A stretch of 64,000 nt of DNA from Leidyana gryllorum EB-2025a (taxonomy: Eukaryota; Apicomplexa). The stretch is from positions 124,001 through 188,000 of the forward strand of contig JBLWGC010000194.1 of NCBI GenBank assembly GCA_048772705.1. The letters run 5' to 3'. Positions 1-10,746 of this stretch are shown here, piece by piece. Below the pieces are notes generated by a model that was not told where the DNA came from, searched no databases, and saw nothing but the letters and a program-made list of their open reading frames with translations. Position 1 is the first letter of the stretch; every line of letters begins with the position of its first letter. The position numbers were made by a program, and so were the translations under genes.

Positions 1-3000
1 CTCTCGTCGCTCTTCCGAACACTGACTTCCGATTCGATCTGTTGGCGACTGACGAAACCACGTCGGAGGCGATGGAGGTCCATCCTCGCGAAGGACGGGT
101 CCGAATTCGTCGTGAAACCGCAGTGGATGGCGAAGACCCGTTCCTCGTCCAAGTTTCGGACTCCCGGAATGCCAACAATACTGACATTACAACGATTTTC
201 ATCGCCGAACCCCATGCCTTCCGCCTCCATCATCACCCGCTGCCTCAGCTGTTGCGATCGCTCTTGGGCCCGTCAGCCACAGAAGGAGATGCTCTGCCAC
301 AATTGGAGCAGTTGGCGCTGCGAAGCACTCGAGCTGGGCACAATAACGAAGTTTCAGATGCCATCAAAATGTCGAGTGGGCCCTTGGGAACGAGGTCAGG
401 GAGACGTGGGAACTTGTTGATGAGCGGAAGCAATGGTTCGAGTACATCAGTGTGGTATCTGCCCTTCAACCAGTCAAGTGTCGTGAGCGTTGAGGCTTTG
501 ACTAAAGAAGGCCAAGTGATGATCATTCCCGAGAACGCCAAAATCGACGTCCATGTGCTTGACCAGAACGGGGCGGATGAGACTGAAGACACCGTGGAGT
601 GGCACAGTACCCATGGAAACCTGGGGGTTGTGAGACCTCGTCGTAATGTTGGAGATGTGGGCATCATCAAAGTTGCCTATGAGGGAGTCACTGACACTGA
701 CACCGCAGCCAAATATGCGCCAGAAAGACCGGTTATCGCATCACAGAAATACATTGTCGTGGAACCCATTCGAATCAATGGGATGCCAGAGATGCGCAAT
801 CCAAAAGACTCTAACAACGGATCGGAACCACCCTCGTCCCCCATCCCTATCATTCTACCTGTCGACTACACCGCCAATTTTCTTCTGACAGGGGGTAGTG
901 GCAACTACAATGTTTACTCCTCCAATCCCGAGGTGTGCAGTGTCCGAACGAGCAATGACAACGAGAATCGCGCGATATTGAGTGTCAGCAGTGGCCATAG
1001 GAGTGATGGCGCAATCGCAGAGATTCTCGTCGTAGACGAAAATAATCATCACAATCATTATCGCGTTCATTGCTTGTCTGGAGAAGTTGAGTCGATAATG
1101 TACGATCCCTCAATCACTCAGATCCCGATTGATCCGACCCGTACACGTCGCATTCCCGTACGCGCACGCGCTCACATCCCCGAATCGTTACTGGAAAATC
1201 CTCCCTTCTCTACTTGGGTCCACCCGGACGCCTCCAAACGAGATTTAGAAGACGCAGCCCTCCTCAACGGTCGACCCTTTGGGCTTTATACACAGTGTGG
1301 CCAGCGGGCTTGGACAATGAAGCACACCTCATCACGCTCTGAAGTGACCACCAAGTCAGTTGCGTCTCCGGAGCGCGAACTGTATGAGTGTGACGTGGTG
1401 GAAGTCAGTATGCCCGAAAAGCCTCTGCACATTCAGCTCTTCGGTGCTTTGAGTGCAAATCAGGCAATCGTCGCGACCACCAGCACGGACATTGAGTTCT
1501 TCTCTCACCTGCAAGCATATGTGCCGGCTGAGGAACGTCTCAAGCGACTGAACCTCGGTGCTTATTTAGCTCCAAACCCCGCAACAGAGGAACTAAGTCG
1601 GGTGACATCGAGTCGATTGGGACACAGCGTCAGTCTCGCACTGGGCGGATCGATCGAGATTGATCTGATGGGCGGCCCGAGTTCGAAACCAGAATGCCAC
1701 CGGTCCTTCAAGTATCACGTCTCACTATCTGATGTGATTGATATAGTTCCGTTGAAGCGTCCCACAGACACAACATTGCCTTTCTTGTTGGTGGACGGAG
1801 CCTTCCAAGTCACATGTCTGCAAAAGTCCCCCATGGTGGGCTTGGTTTTCACGCTCGAGAGCAGTTGCACAGAGGAGGCTCTGGAGACTCGAATCAACAT
1901 TGGCTGTGCAGTTCCTCACTTTATCAGAGTTGTCCCTGATGACAGCCACCAAGAGTACCCTGTGGAACCGCTGGCCCCTCTGGAGCCAGTGACAAGTGGA
2001 TCTCTGGTCCAAATCGTTGGCAAGTCACAGGGAGTGACGAGTCCTCGAGACACCAGTATACCCTTCCGCATCCACGCGACCTGCAGTGATTCTCATGAAT
2101 TCGAGCTGGTCGCATGGGATCACCTCCGTCGCCCTCTGATCGATCTCGGCCCTTTCCGTGTGACCTGGGGACTGATGAGAAAGTCGGACAAAGACAAGAC
2201 CAGTGGAGAGCTCAGCGGGAAGCTGACACAACATGAGAGCGACACGATGATTAGTCTCCAGAGTCCCTCGACCTCTTGCACTTCAGAGTCTAAACTTGCT
2301 GCCCTTCTATATTATTCTGGAGAGATAAGACTGCCGCCTCATATCATTAAAAGTGAGTCTCTCTCTCAACTCATCTCTGTGTGCATTTGATCCTCTCCTC
2401 GCACCACAGGCGTCTCTGCATTTCTGGCCAGCGACTATGCCACCAATCTCGATGGTCCGTGGCTGGAAGATGCCCGGCTCCACACGGGCATTGAGGTTGC
2501 ATTCAAACCATTGACGAGACTGTTACCACACTACAATGATGTGCCGCTCATCAACCGACCCGATTGGCATTATCGCTTGGTTCACGAGTTTTGTTCGAGT
2601 CGGACTCGCTATTCAATAGATGGGCCCGCCTCGCTTGTTGCCGTGGAAAGCCATCGCGACTTGACCACTATGCCCTCAACTCTAGCGCTCACCGAATACG
2701 AGAAAGAGCCCGTTATTGACCTGGTCAAAGAGGCAGACTTTATGGTGGCCCCGCACAATGCCCCAAGAATCAGTCCCTTCAGCCCGGACCTTCCCACCAA
2801 CTACGATGACATTCTTGTCAAAGCCGAACGCGTTGGTGACGTGGTGTTCACTGCTGTCGATCACGCCCTATTGGGTGGCTCTGCACTGAAGACAAAGATG
2901 TCATTCCATACGATGACTGGTTTGGACGTGGAAGTGTATGATCTGGCGGATGACACTTTGGTGGCGTCGAGCAGGAAGGCAAAGGCTGGGGTCGTCCAGG

Positions 3001-5449
3001 AGCTCGAGACTGACACCCTTTATGGACTGAAGCCGATTCCGCACGTGGAAGGCCGAGCCACGCACCCACTCATCGCTCGCCTGCTCAAAGTGGAGATGGT
3101 GCTGAGCCCCGACAGCGACACTTTCGAACTGGAGCCTGTACCAGATCTCTCATCGGTCTACTCTCATCGCATGAAAATCTCCACTCTGGGCATGTACACA
3201 TTGGCGACCGCGGAGGGTGAAGACGCCTCTCCGGAGGAGTCCCTCGTTGCTCTCGATCTGATGTTGCACAAGCGTCTCCGCGTCCAACCTCGAGAACTCA
3301 CCCTTCTTCCAGGAGGACACACGTGGGAACTGGATGTGAGCGGAGGAGGAGCGGCTATGAAGCAGTATCAGCTGGAGTCCAGCGATCCAACAGTAGTCGA
3401 AGTACTGGAGGGTACCACTCACCTCAGACCGCGGTTGAGGACTCTGAACAAGGGAACGGCCACCGTTCGCATATTGCGGGGTGATGGCGAGCCCTGGCAA
3501 CCACACGAAAAGGTTCCCACGGTTCAAGTGACGGTTGGATATCCGGTCCGCGGTGGTGTCTTGTACGATGACCGGATGAATCTGAAGGAGGGCAAAAACG
3601 GTGATCTGACGTTACCCACGAATCGCGTCAGTCGTGTACGTGGCACACTGCTGAGTGGCACCCACCAGCAGTTCACTCCCGGCAATATAGTGTGGCCTCA
3701 AGGACCCATCGAACCCGTGTTCGGTAGGCCATTAGCGGTTGACACACACTTTAATGACATTCATCATTCTCTTTTCAGGAAAAGGGGCCAATCAAGCGAC
3801 CTACGCCTGCAAGTACACTTGGCATTCTCTGACACCGGACATCACACAGATTGTTGCCGAAGATGAACAAGATATATCCCTGAGGGATGAAAAGATACCG
3901 GAAAAGTTAGAGTTCCGGATCAGTCCCGGTCTCACGAAGAAAGTTTCCGGATTCGGTCGCCTTGCTGCCACCATTTATGCCGTGGAGCCGGGCAGCGGTC
4001 GTGTGAGTTTCACAGCTGAGTGTGCGGACCGTCAGAAATGGGTAAGACCGCCGACTTTGATTCCTGACAATCGGTCTCAGGGCTCTCCGTTCTCCCGATG
4101 GGTTGATACGACCATTTTCACGGTGTTCCAATACGACGAAGGCGCCGGGATCCGTGAATTAGACGCTTTCGCTGAACGAACAGCATTCTCTGATGTCAGA
4201 GCTCCTCAGCTCATGACACCCTATGGTCAGTATGCAGTGATGGACCAGTTGCTCAACGCCACCGGCTGGGCCTCTGCGAGGTATCGCAACGATCCCTCCA
4301 GACGCCAGCCAGAGATAATGGGGGCTCATATGCATACCGGGGAGCCTTTGAGATTGGTCCCCGGCGGAAGTTATACCTTCTCTCCATCTTGGGAGGGCGC
4401 TTGGAACTACACCGCCATCTGCTACAGTGAAGGAGGAATGGCACCGATCCCTAAAGTTTGCGGTCCTGGAATGGCTATCACGACTCACACCAGTTGTAAC
4501 CGAGCAATGCATTTCACAACCTCAACTACTCCCAACTTGGCCGCCTCTCTGGCGCTCAGAGGAGGCGGTGTCTACGGACAGGTTGCCGTTGTCTCTCTGC
4601 TGACTGCTGATGTCGCCGAGGTCCACATTGTGCTGTCAAATGAGTTTCATAGCGGGAACCGACCGAACTTGGACGCCAAAGGCGCGTCGCGTCCTATTCG
4701 TCTGACAAGCGGTGCCTCGCAGAAGTTTAAAGTAATTCTCAGAGATGCTCTTCGGCGTGAGGTACTCCCCCCAGCCAACATGGAGTAAGTGCACTCACAA
4801 AAGTCCTTATGCAAACTCTGTTGTTTCCCCTCTCAGAGCTATGATAATCTCAAGCCATCCGTCTGTTGCACGACCGCAAGGACCTGCAGACCCCATTTGG
4901 CCGCGCGGACAATTCGAGCTGGTCGCTGGCGTTGAAGGATGCGCTTCTTTGAGTGTCTCGGTCATTCTGCACCGCCGAATTGTGACCGATGTGGTCACTG
5001 TTTGTGTTTCGGGTTCTTCCAGTCTCCCAGTGCGTGGTGCGATTGATGGGGAATTGATGGAGGGCACTGAACTGGCAAGCGAGGCTGAACCCGTGGCGGA
5101 AACCTGGACACATGCCATCTTACGGCCGTGGTTGGACAGTTGGCGCTTGTTACCGGGAGGCCTACTGGCCTTGGGCGTGGGTTTGGTGATCTTCCTGTCT
5201 GGGAACTGGCTGAAGCCTAGACACCCCGGCGCTGACCGGGGTGACTATGGGAACGATCAAAGGGGCACTGGGCCGGCTAACCCACGTTCACCACAGAAGA
5301 CATGGCAAGCTGAGGCTGACCCGGGCTCACCGTCTCGGACTGCTGTGTCGGCGTTCCCCTCCTCTCGAAGACTGTATGCACAACCTCCTGGGGCTGGAAC
5401 TGGCGAAGGAATACCCGAGTCTTTAGTTCGGCGACGACTAGTAGAATGA
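1..5449 (+). CDS. NUP210: nuclear pore membrane glycoprotein gp210-like (5' end outside window)
   Basis: Likely a single-pass nuclear pore membrane protein that lines the lumenal side of the pore. Predicted exons are 1-2352, 2410-3723, 3779-4784 and 4837-5449, with GT-AG introns of 57, 55 and 52 nt; phases agree at every junction and about 1,760 residues lie in the window. The reading frame is open to base 1, with no ATG needed, so the true start lies upstream. The long region is beta-rich with Ig/BIG2-like stretches (short blocks such as SSNPEVCSV and SSDPTVVEV recur), as in gp210. Near the C-terminus one strong hydrophobic segment (about 5140-5210, LLALGVGLVIFLSG) is followed by a basic, Pro/Ser-rich tail of about 75 residues, the gp210 topology. 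Identity rests on architecture and repeated Ig-like motifs rather than on a unique signature. A different large lumenal Ig-like protein is the main alternative. Confidence 0.72.
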
Positions 5450-5618
5450 GGATAGAAAGCGCATCATCAATATGTATAGACTTAACCATCGTGTACTTGT
5501 TCAACCACTCAGAAGAGTCAACAACCTGACCCGTGCATTTAGGGGGCGGTGGTGGTAACAGCCACCGTCTCCCGAAAAGTCGCGGCTCGATTTGGTCGAA
5601 AATTCGTGCGTTGCCGCA

Positions 5619-6268
5619 ATGGGGCGAGACTTGGCCAACCCTGGGCCGTTGGGCCTGTGTGCTTTTGGTGAGTCGGTTTGTTGGAGTGAGATGTGCAACA
5701 CGACTCGGTTACAGGCATGACCACGCTGATATTGAACATGCATAACGCGGGATGGTTTCCTCTAACCTCCGTTGTGTTAGCAATGGGTTTGATCTATGGC
5801 GGTTTTGTGCAAGCTGTGGCTGGAGTTTTGGATTACATCAATGGCAACACTTTCGGTTTGACAGCCTTCGCTTCCTACGGGTCCTTCTGGATGGCCTTTG
5901 GATTGATGAAGTTGCTCCCTATCATGGAACTAGCTCAGCCCCCGAGTTCTAAAGGAGTGGGTGCCTGGCTGTTAGTGTGGGGGATCTTCACCGCTGCCAT
6001 GGTCGTTGGGACTCTGAAGTCGAACTACTGTTTGACCGGAATCTTTGTGCTACTGGCAATCCTGTTCTTCTTGTTGGCTGCCGCTGATTTTAGCGACAAC
6101 ACAGTGTTGGGCAACGTGGCTGGCTATGAGGGCTTGCTCACTGGCGCCCTGGCCTTATACACAGGTCTCGCTGAGGTCATCAACATTACTTTGAAGAAGG
6201 ATCTCATCCCCACCGGCGCGCGACATCAATATGCACCTTTAGACGAAGAACCTTTGAAGACTGTTTAG
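5619..6268 (+). CDS. acetate/succinate transporter, GPR1/FUN34/YaaH (SatP) family
   Basis: A small six-helix channel-like transporter of the AceTr/SatP family that moves acetate or succinate across a membrane. Exons are 5619-5667 and 5715-6268 with a 47-nt intron; the product is 200 residues, the normal family length. The ATG at 5619 is chosen because it restores the family N-terminus: NPGPLGLCAFG before the intron joins MTTLILNMHNAG after it, matching the NPxPLGL signature and the first helix. Later family blocks are visible: YGGFVQAVAG, GNTFGLTAFASYGSFW, and WGIFTAAM in the middle helices. It starts 169 nt after the gp210 stop and ends 26 nt before the next ATG. Direction and membrane (plasma, mitochondrial or other) cannot be told from sequence; no obvious targeting extension is present. 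Confidence 0.9.
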
Positions 6269-6294
6269 CCTAAATGCGTTGAAAAATTCCTAAA

Positions 6295-7146
6295 ATGGGG
6301 TTGCCTATTCGACTTACCCCCGAATCCTCTGCACGGACTGACACTTTTTTCTTCAACATCTCGCTAGCAGCTGCATTCCCACAATTGGCTCATCTCGTAC
6401 CCGTCCAAGTCACTCCGAGCGATGTCCTCACCTTATGTCTCACGGGAAGAGCTCACTCGCGGTTCATGTTGCATCCCAATCTATGGGTCGTCGACTGGGA
6501 AACCTTCACCGACAATCACACCAAACACGAGTATTGGCTATCTGAGTTAGCCAAGCGTTATCCGCAGAGCTACGTCTCGAGTCGGAAGCGTCTCGCAAAG
6601 CTCCGGAAACTAGGATCGGAGTCCAAGCCCTACACTCCAATTCGCATGTCCGACATTCCTACCAGCGGGGACGATACACAGATTGTTCGCGAGGAAATCG
6701 AATTGGCAATTATGAATATAACCCGCCGATGCAAGTATTTCCGCTCAGGAGTATCTCTACAGCAAGCAACAGACGTTCACTTCACCACAGATGATCGCGT
6801 CATAGCCCTCCTAGCCCTCATCAGAACCAGCTGTGACGATGCTGCGACTACTGTTAATAGCATTTGCTCTCACTATGACATGGAGGCGGCTCAAGTGATT
6901 CGCGCGGTATGCAATGGATTACACGCGCACGTGGCGCAGGCGCGTGTCGAGCCAACCAATGTTCAAAAACACATCGAGCTCGTGGACGTCCATGTTGCGG
7001 AATTCATCACCAAGCTCCAAAATATTGCCGAGTCAGTTGTCGTCTCTCCTTCAGTAGCCATGCGATTGTCGGTGACCATGGGAGCCGAATGTCAAATCTC
7101 CAACACCGAAGAAACGAACATTTGCATCCAGCTTCTGGCGGATTGA
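6295..7146 (+). CDS. hypothetical protein, 283 aa, single exon
   Basis: Open frame from the ATG at 6295, 26 nt after the SatP stop, to 7146. I do not recognise the family. The product is soluble-looking, with no signal peptide or membrane segment, and mixed charge. The middle (about residues 135-270) is predicted mostly helical, with regularly spaced hydrophobics around LLALIRTSCDDAA and VAEFITKLQNIAES. The start is preceded by short A runs (positions 6282-6294), as at several other starts in this window. Codon use resembles its neighbours and no splice signals are needed. It ends 86 nt before the convergent stop of the filamin-like gene at 7233. Confidence 0.55.
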   Translation: MGLPIRLTPESSARTDTFFFNISLAAAFPQLAHLVPVQVTPSDVLTLCLTGRAHSRFMLHPNLWVVDWETFTDNHTKHEYWLSELAKRYPQSYVSSRKRLAKLRKLGSESKPYTPIRMSDIPTSGDDTQIVREEIELAIMNITRRCKYFRSGVSLQQATDVHFTTDDRVIALLALIRTSCDDAATTVNSICSHYDMEAAQVIRAVCNGLHAHVAQARVEPTNVQKHIELVDVHVAEFITKLQNIAESVVVSPSVAMRLSVTMGAECQISNTEETNICIQLLAD

Positions 7147-7232
7147 ATCCATTTGACGAGAACGCCCCGCCCCCCGCGGATTCGGAACCACCACTCCTTG
7201 GCGAGTTGCAATCCAGTCCCACTGGTCAGCAG

Positions 7233-10200
7233 CTAAGGAGCCTTCAGGCTCGCGTCCATCTTCCCCTTTCCATCTGCTCCCACGACAGGGGTGGATTTCG
7301 GGTCAGGGGCTTTCACGGCTCCGACTTTAGTCGGGAGAACCTTCGATGCCTCTGTACCGAGCGCTTGCACGATTAATGCGGGTGTAGCAGACGCCCCTTT
7401 TCCATCCACCACAACCTCTGCCTTCGCCTCCTTCGCTGAGGTCGATACTACTTCCTTTACTTCTCCATTTCCCACCGTCTTCTTGATCGCTGGTCGTGAT
7501 ACTGACAGGTCCGTGGTTTCTTTCTTCGGATCTGCACGCTTTTGTTCTGGTGCTGTTGCTGTAGAGGAGGGTGCCATCTTCACCCGATCACCTCCCTTGT
7601 TCTTAGCTGCCGACGACTTGGGCTCCCCGATCACCGACTTTGCCCCTCCCGATCCCACCACCGCCGCCCCGCTTTTCGGACGTGAGGAGGGGGCTGCGCC
7701 CACTTTTGTTGCCATCGCCGATTTATTCTTTACGGTCGTCGCTGATGAAATCGTCTTCGCCTGTGCACTTTTTTGGCGCGCACCCTCCCCGCCTTCGTCC
7801 TTCCTGATATCCTCGCTGATCCCCATCGAATTCTCGCGATTATGTCTGGGTTCATACAATGAATGCCAACCCGGTCTGCGGTAAACTATACGCCAATAGC
7901 TTTCGGGCGCAGGTCCAGGTTCTTTAGGTACAATCCAGTCCATAGGGAACTTCAGAGGATTCAAGTCCACTTTTTTCGGTTTCACGACATTCTTCTGCGG
8001 GGCTTTCGATACTGTGGGTTCAACCTTCTTAACAATCGGCAGCCCCGGAAATGACCGGGAGGGATAGAAGTCCGTGACATGATATAAGCGTGGCCACGAG
8101 CGAGGCTCCACACGGCTGGGGAACGCCACATAGTCTGACCATTTGGTGATCTGATCTGAAATGGCGGCCTTATCTTCAGCCAACATGGCCATGAGCGCAT
8201 GCGACAAGTCAATTAGGATTTGTCGGTCTTCTTCGCCAAAAAGCGCCCGCCAAGAAGTCATACGATAGAGACTCGTAAGCAGGTGTGGGTAAAACAACAC
8301 CTTCTGGGTCTTTGCCTTCGGCTGACACATATCGGTCAACCATTGGCTTCCAGAACTCCTCTGCCTTGTAGTCGCACGCCTCTTCCACGTCAACGGTAAC
8401 AATGTCCTCCTCCGGTCGCACCAAGTCGCGGTAGCCGCTGAGAGTCTCGCATGGCTGGCCGAGATCAAGCTTGAACAACTGCTCTTGAATGCCTGTATGA
8501 GGGGAAGGGTGCACCATGTCGCCACTGAAGGATGTGTAGACTCACTTTCTGCCACCGTGTGAGCGATTGCGGCAGGCCGATACCGAGGGTCCTTCTGGAG
8601 AGTGGCAACAACGTTGCGCCTGGCTTCAGCCGAGGTTCTGATAGTGCACAGTCGCAATGGTCTATGGAGCGTCACCCACATTGACTTTCTGTTGACAGTC
8701 TGCGCTACATATTGGTGTCTAGCGATAACCTTATAGGCGTCTGTATTGAGTTCCACTCTTCGACGAATCTCTTCTCCCAGCTTTGCGATGATCAGTTTGC
8801 GGCTCTCTTTCAGCATCTGCGATTTCTTATTCAGGATTTGCAGTCTGCGAATGTGATCTTGGCGACGATCACGTAAGGACTTTCTCCATTCGTTTCGCTG
8901 AGCCACGTCTTCCTCCATGTTCACTATACCTTCCACTCTCAAAGGTAGATGACGTATTACACCCATCAGCAGCTGAGCACTTATATCCTCGAATTCCTTC
9001 GACATGGCGGTCCAAGCCTGAAGCTCTCTGTTGTGGCGTTCAGTAACGGTCCTCATCTGTTGTGGATCATCTCAATTGCGCATGATATCATCAAACTTAC
9101 AGCGCCCGAACACTCATTGATCTCTCTGCGAATCTTGGACACGTTCACGGCTGTGTCAGAGGTCTGCAACTCCGGAGCAGAATCAACGGTCTGGGCCTTT
9201 GCCACAGGACAATGCAAAATATGGTCGGCGTAAGCTGTCGGTAAAATTGATTGATTCTGTGCATCGCTCTCTCACTGCGCAAGAGGTCGCGGGTCTGTTC
9301 CACAACCGGCAAGTCGAAGATTTTGTTCGCACTGCGCTCGGTCACTTGGGTTCCCCAAATCGCGTGATATGGATGTGCCTCGTCCCATCCCAGCTCCATG
9401 GGGAACGGTGGAAACGTGGGAGCTGTGTCCAAAGCAATGCACGATCCTCGTTGGATGCACCGCTGGAAGCCCTGCGTCTCGGAAGCTTCCTCAGGATCCG
9501 TGTCAGTTTCGTTGTTGTGGAAATACAAGACGCCTCCGTGCAGTATTGTTTCGGACCCCACCATAACTGAAGGACTATGTGGGACAAGTCAATCACAGCT
9601 TGACAGTACCTCGCATGCCAGCTATAACACTGGGATTCCGATCTGTTATGGCGAAGTGGACCACCGCTTGGCCTCCGTCATGCTGCTCAATCTGCAACAA
9701 ACGAACGGCTCCAATGGGTTCCACCTTGAGATCTCTGGTATCCAAAGTGGGGTTTCCATAACGATCCTTTAGTTCAACCACAACGGTCTGCATCACGGGA
9801 TACAACCTCAAAAACCAACGCAGAATGCTCACTCCTTGTCCTCCAACCTGAATGACAGACGATGCGACCTTTGCTACCGACTCTAAGGGATCCGGTCGAT
9901 TCGGAGAGACCGTCACACAGGCCGGGGCACCCATGATTGGGTCATACCGCCATTCGTCGTCCGATCCGTCATTCCGTTTCCCGATTCGACCAGCCACCAA
10001 AATGATGTACGACCCGGACAATCGGGGAAACCAGAGAGTCTATGGAGCAGAACAATGAGAGCACCATCAAAACTCATCGCTCACTTCAAACGTCGGTATT
10101 TCGGTATTCAAACAATCTTGAGCCCATCGAAGAGTGATCTTTTCTTCCGTCTCCGCGTAATCTCCTGCCCTCAATGCCAATAACCGGTCCACCACTTCAG

Positions 10201-10690
10201 GTCTGAACCGATACACCGTACAGAGGAAAGCCGCCGGTGGAGGAGTGACTGCACGTGGAGGCCCACTGTAAATCACTCGACACTGTAGGCTGGGTGATAT
10301 CACGCTGGACAGCCGGCGGGGCTTACCCTCAAGCTCGATCCCGCCACAACCACAGTACTACTCAACGAAAGCTTCCATTCTGTGGGATCAACGATTGCAT
10401 TCGTATCCACTCGAGAAGGGGCATGATGCTGAATAGCCGGCATTGTCACGGGGTAGTTATCTTGCATCTGACAGGCAGTAAATCCCTCCAATTGTGCAGT
10501 CTCACCTCCGCGTCTCGCCGGCGGGCACATGAGGGCCGACCTAAGCAATATGGTACTGTGACAGGTCATCCTCACCACAATATGCATGATATGGAACACC
10601 TAGTGAGGTCAGGACATCATGCAACCAGGCGATGGGATTTTGAGGTTTTTGTGAACTTGTAGTGGCAGCTTCGTGGTCGGAGTGGCTCAT
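7233..10690 (-). CDS. filamin/Ig-like domain protein with coiled coil and Lys/Ala-rich tail
   Basis: Reconstructed as nine exons read leftwards: 10690-10576, 10505-10327, 10282-10085, 10039-9610, 9566-9276, 9234-9101, 9056-8546, 8492-8301 and 8230-7233, giving about 1,015 residues. Most introns are 41-53 nt; the first (10506-10575) and last (8231-8300) are 70 nt and less certain. The N-terminal half is beta-rich with Ig/filamin-like strands, for example VVVELKDRYGNPTLDT, a motif style typical of filamin-type repeats. A charged helical region follows (ERHNRELQAW to GEEIRRRVEL), then a conserved-looking Trp/Pro-rich block (WPRLYHVTDFYPSRSFPG). The last ~190 residues are low-complexity Lys/Ala/Ser/Pro. 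A cytoskeletal or ciliary scaffold would fit, but I cannot assign a named family. Some junctions, especially 8231-8300, could instead be an assembly indel. Confidence 0.5.
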
Positions 10691-10746
10691 TGCAGCATAA
10701 CAGCACAGCAGCTGATGCCGGAGAAGTGCGGAAACACACACGTGCG
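10691..10746. promoter_or_regulatory. 56-nt divergent intergenic region
   Basis: Predicted start codons of the filamin-like gene (minus strand, ATG at 10690) and the RING-FHA gene (plus strand, ATG at 10747) face away from each other with only 56 nt between them. Both transcripts must start here or inside the neighbouring coding sequence, so this is a likely bidirectional promoter. No TATA-like box or recognised motif was seen. The frame of the RING gene stays open upstream to 10690 without an ATG, so a longer form with a non-ATG start or an upstream exon cannot be excluded. Confidence 0.35.

Noticed and set aside
5693-6268. SatP starting at an upstream in-frame non-ATG codon at 5693
   Set aside because: It lies inside a 47-nt intron; the exon at 5619-5667 supplies the family N-terminus NPGPLGL.
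7291-7884. Plus-strand open frame opposite the filamin-like gene
   Set aside because: It mirrors the Lys/Ala/Ser-rich tail of the minus-strand protein and has no family features.
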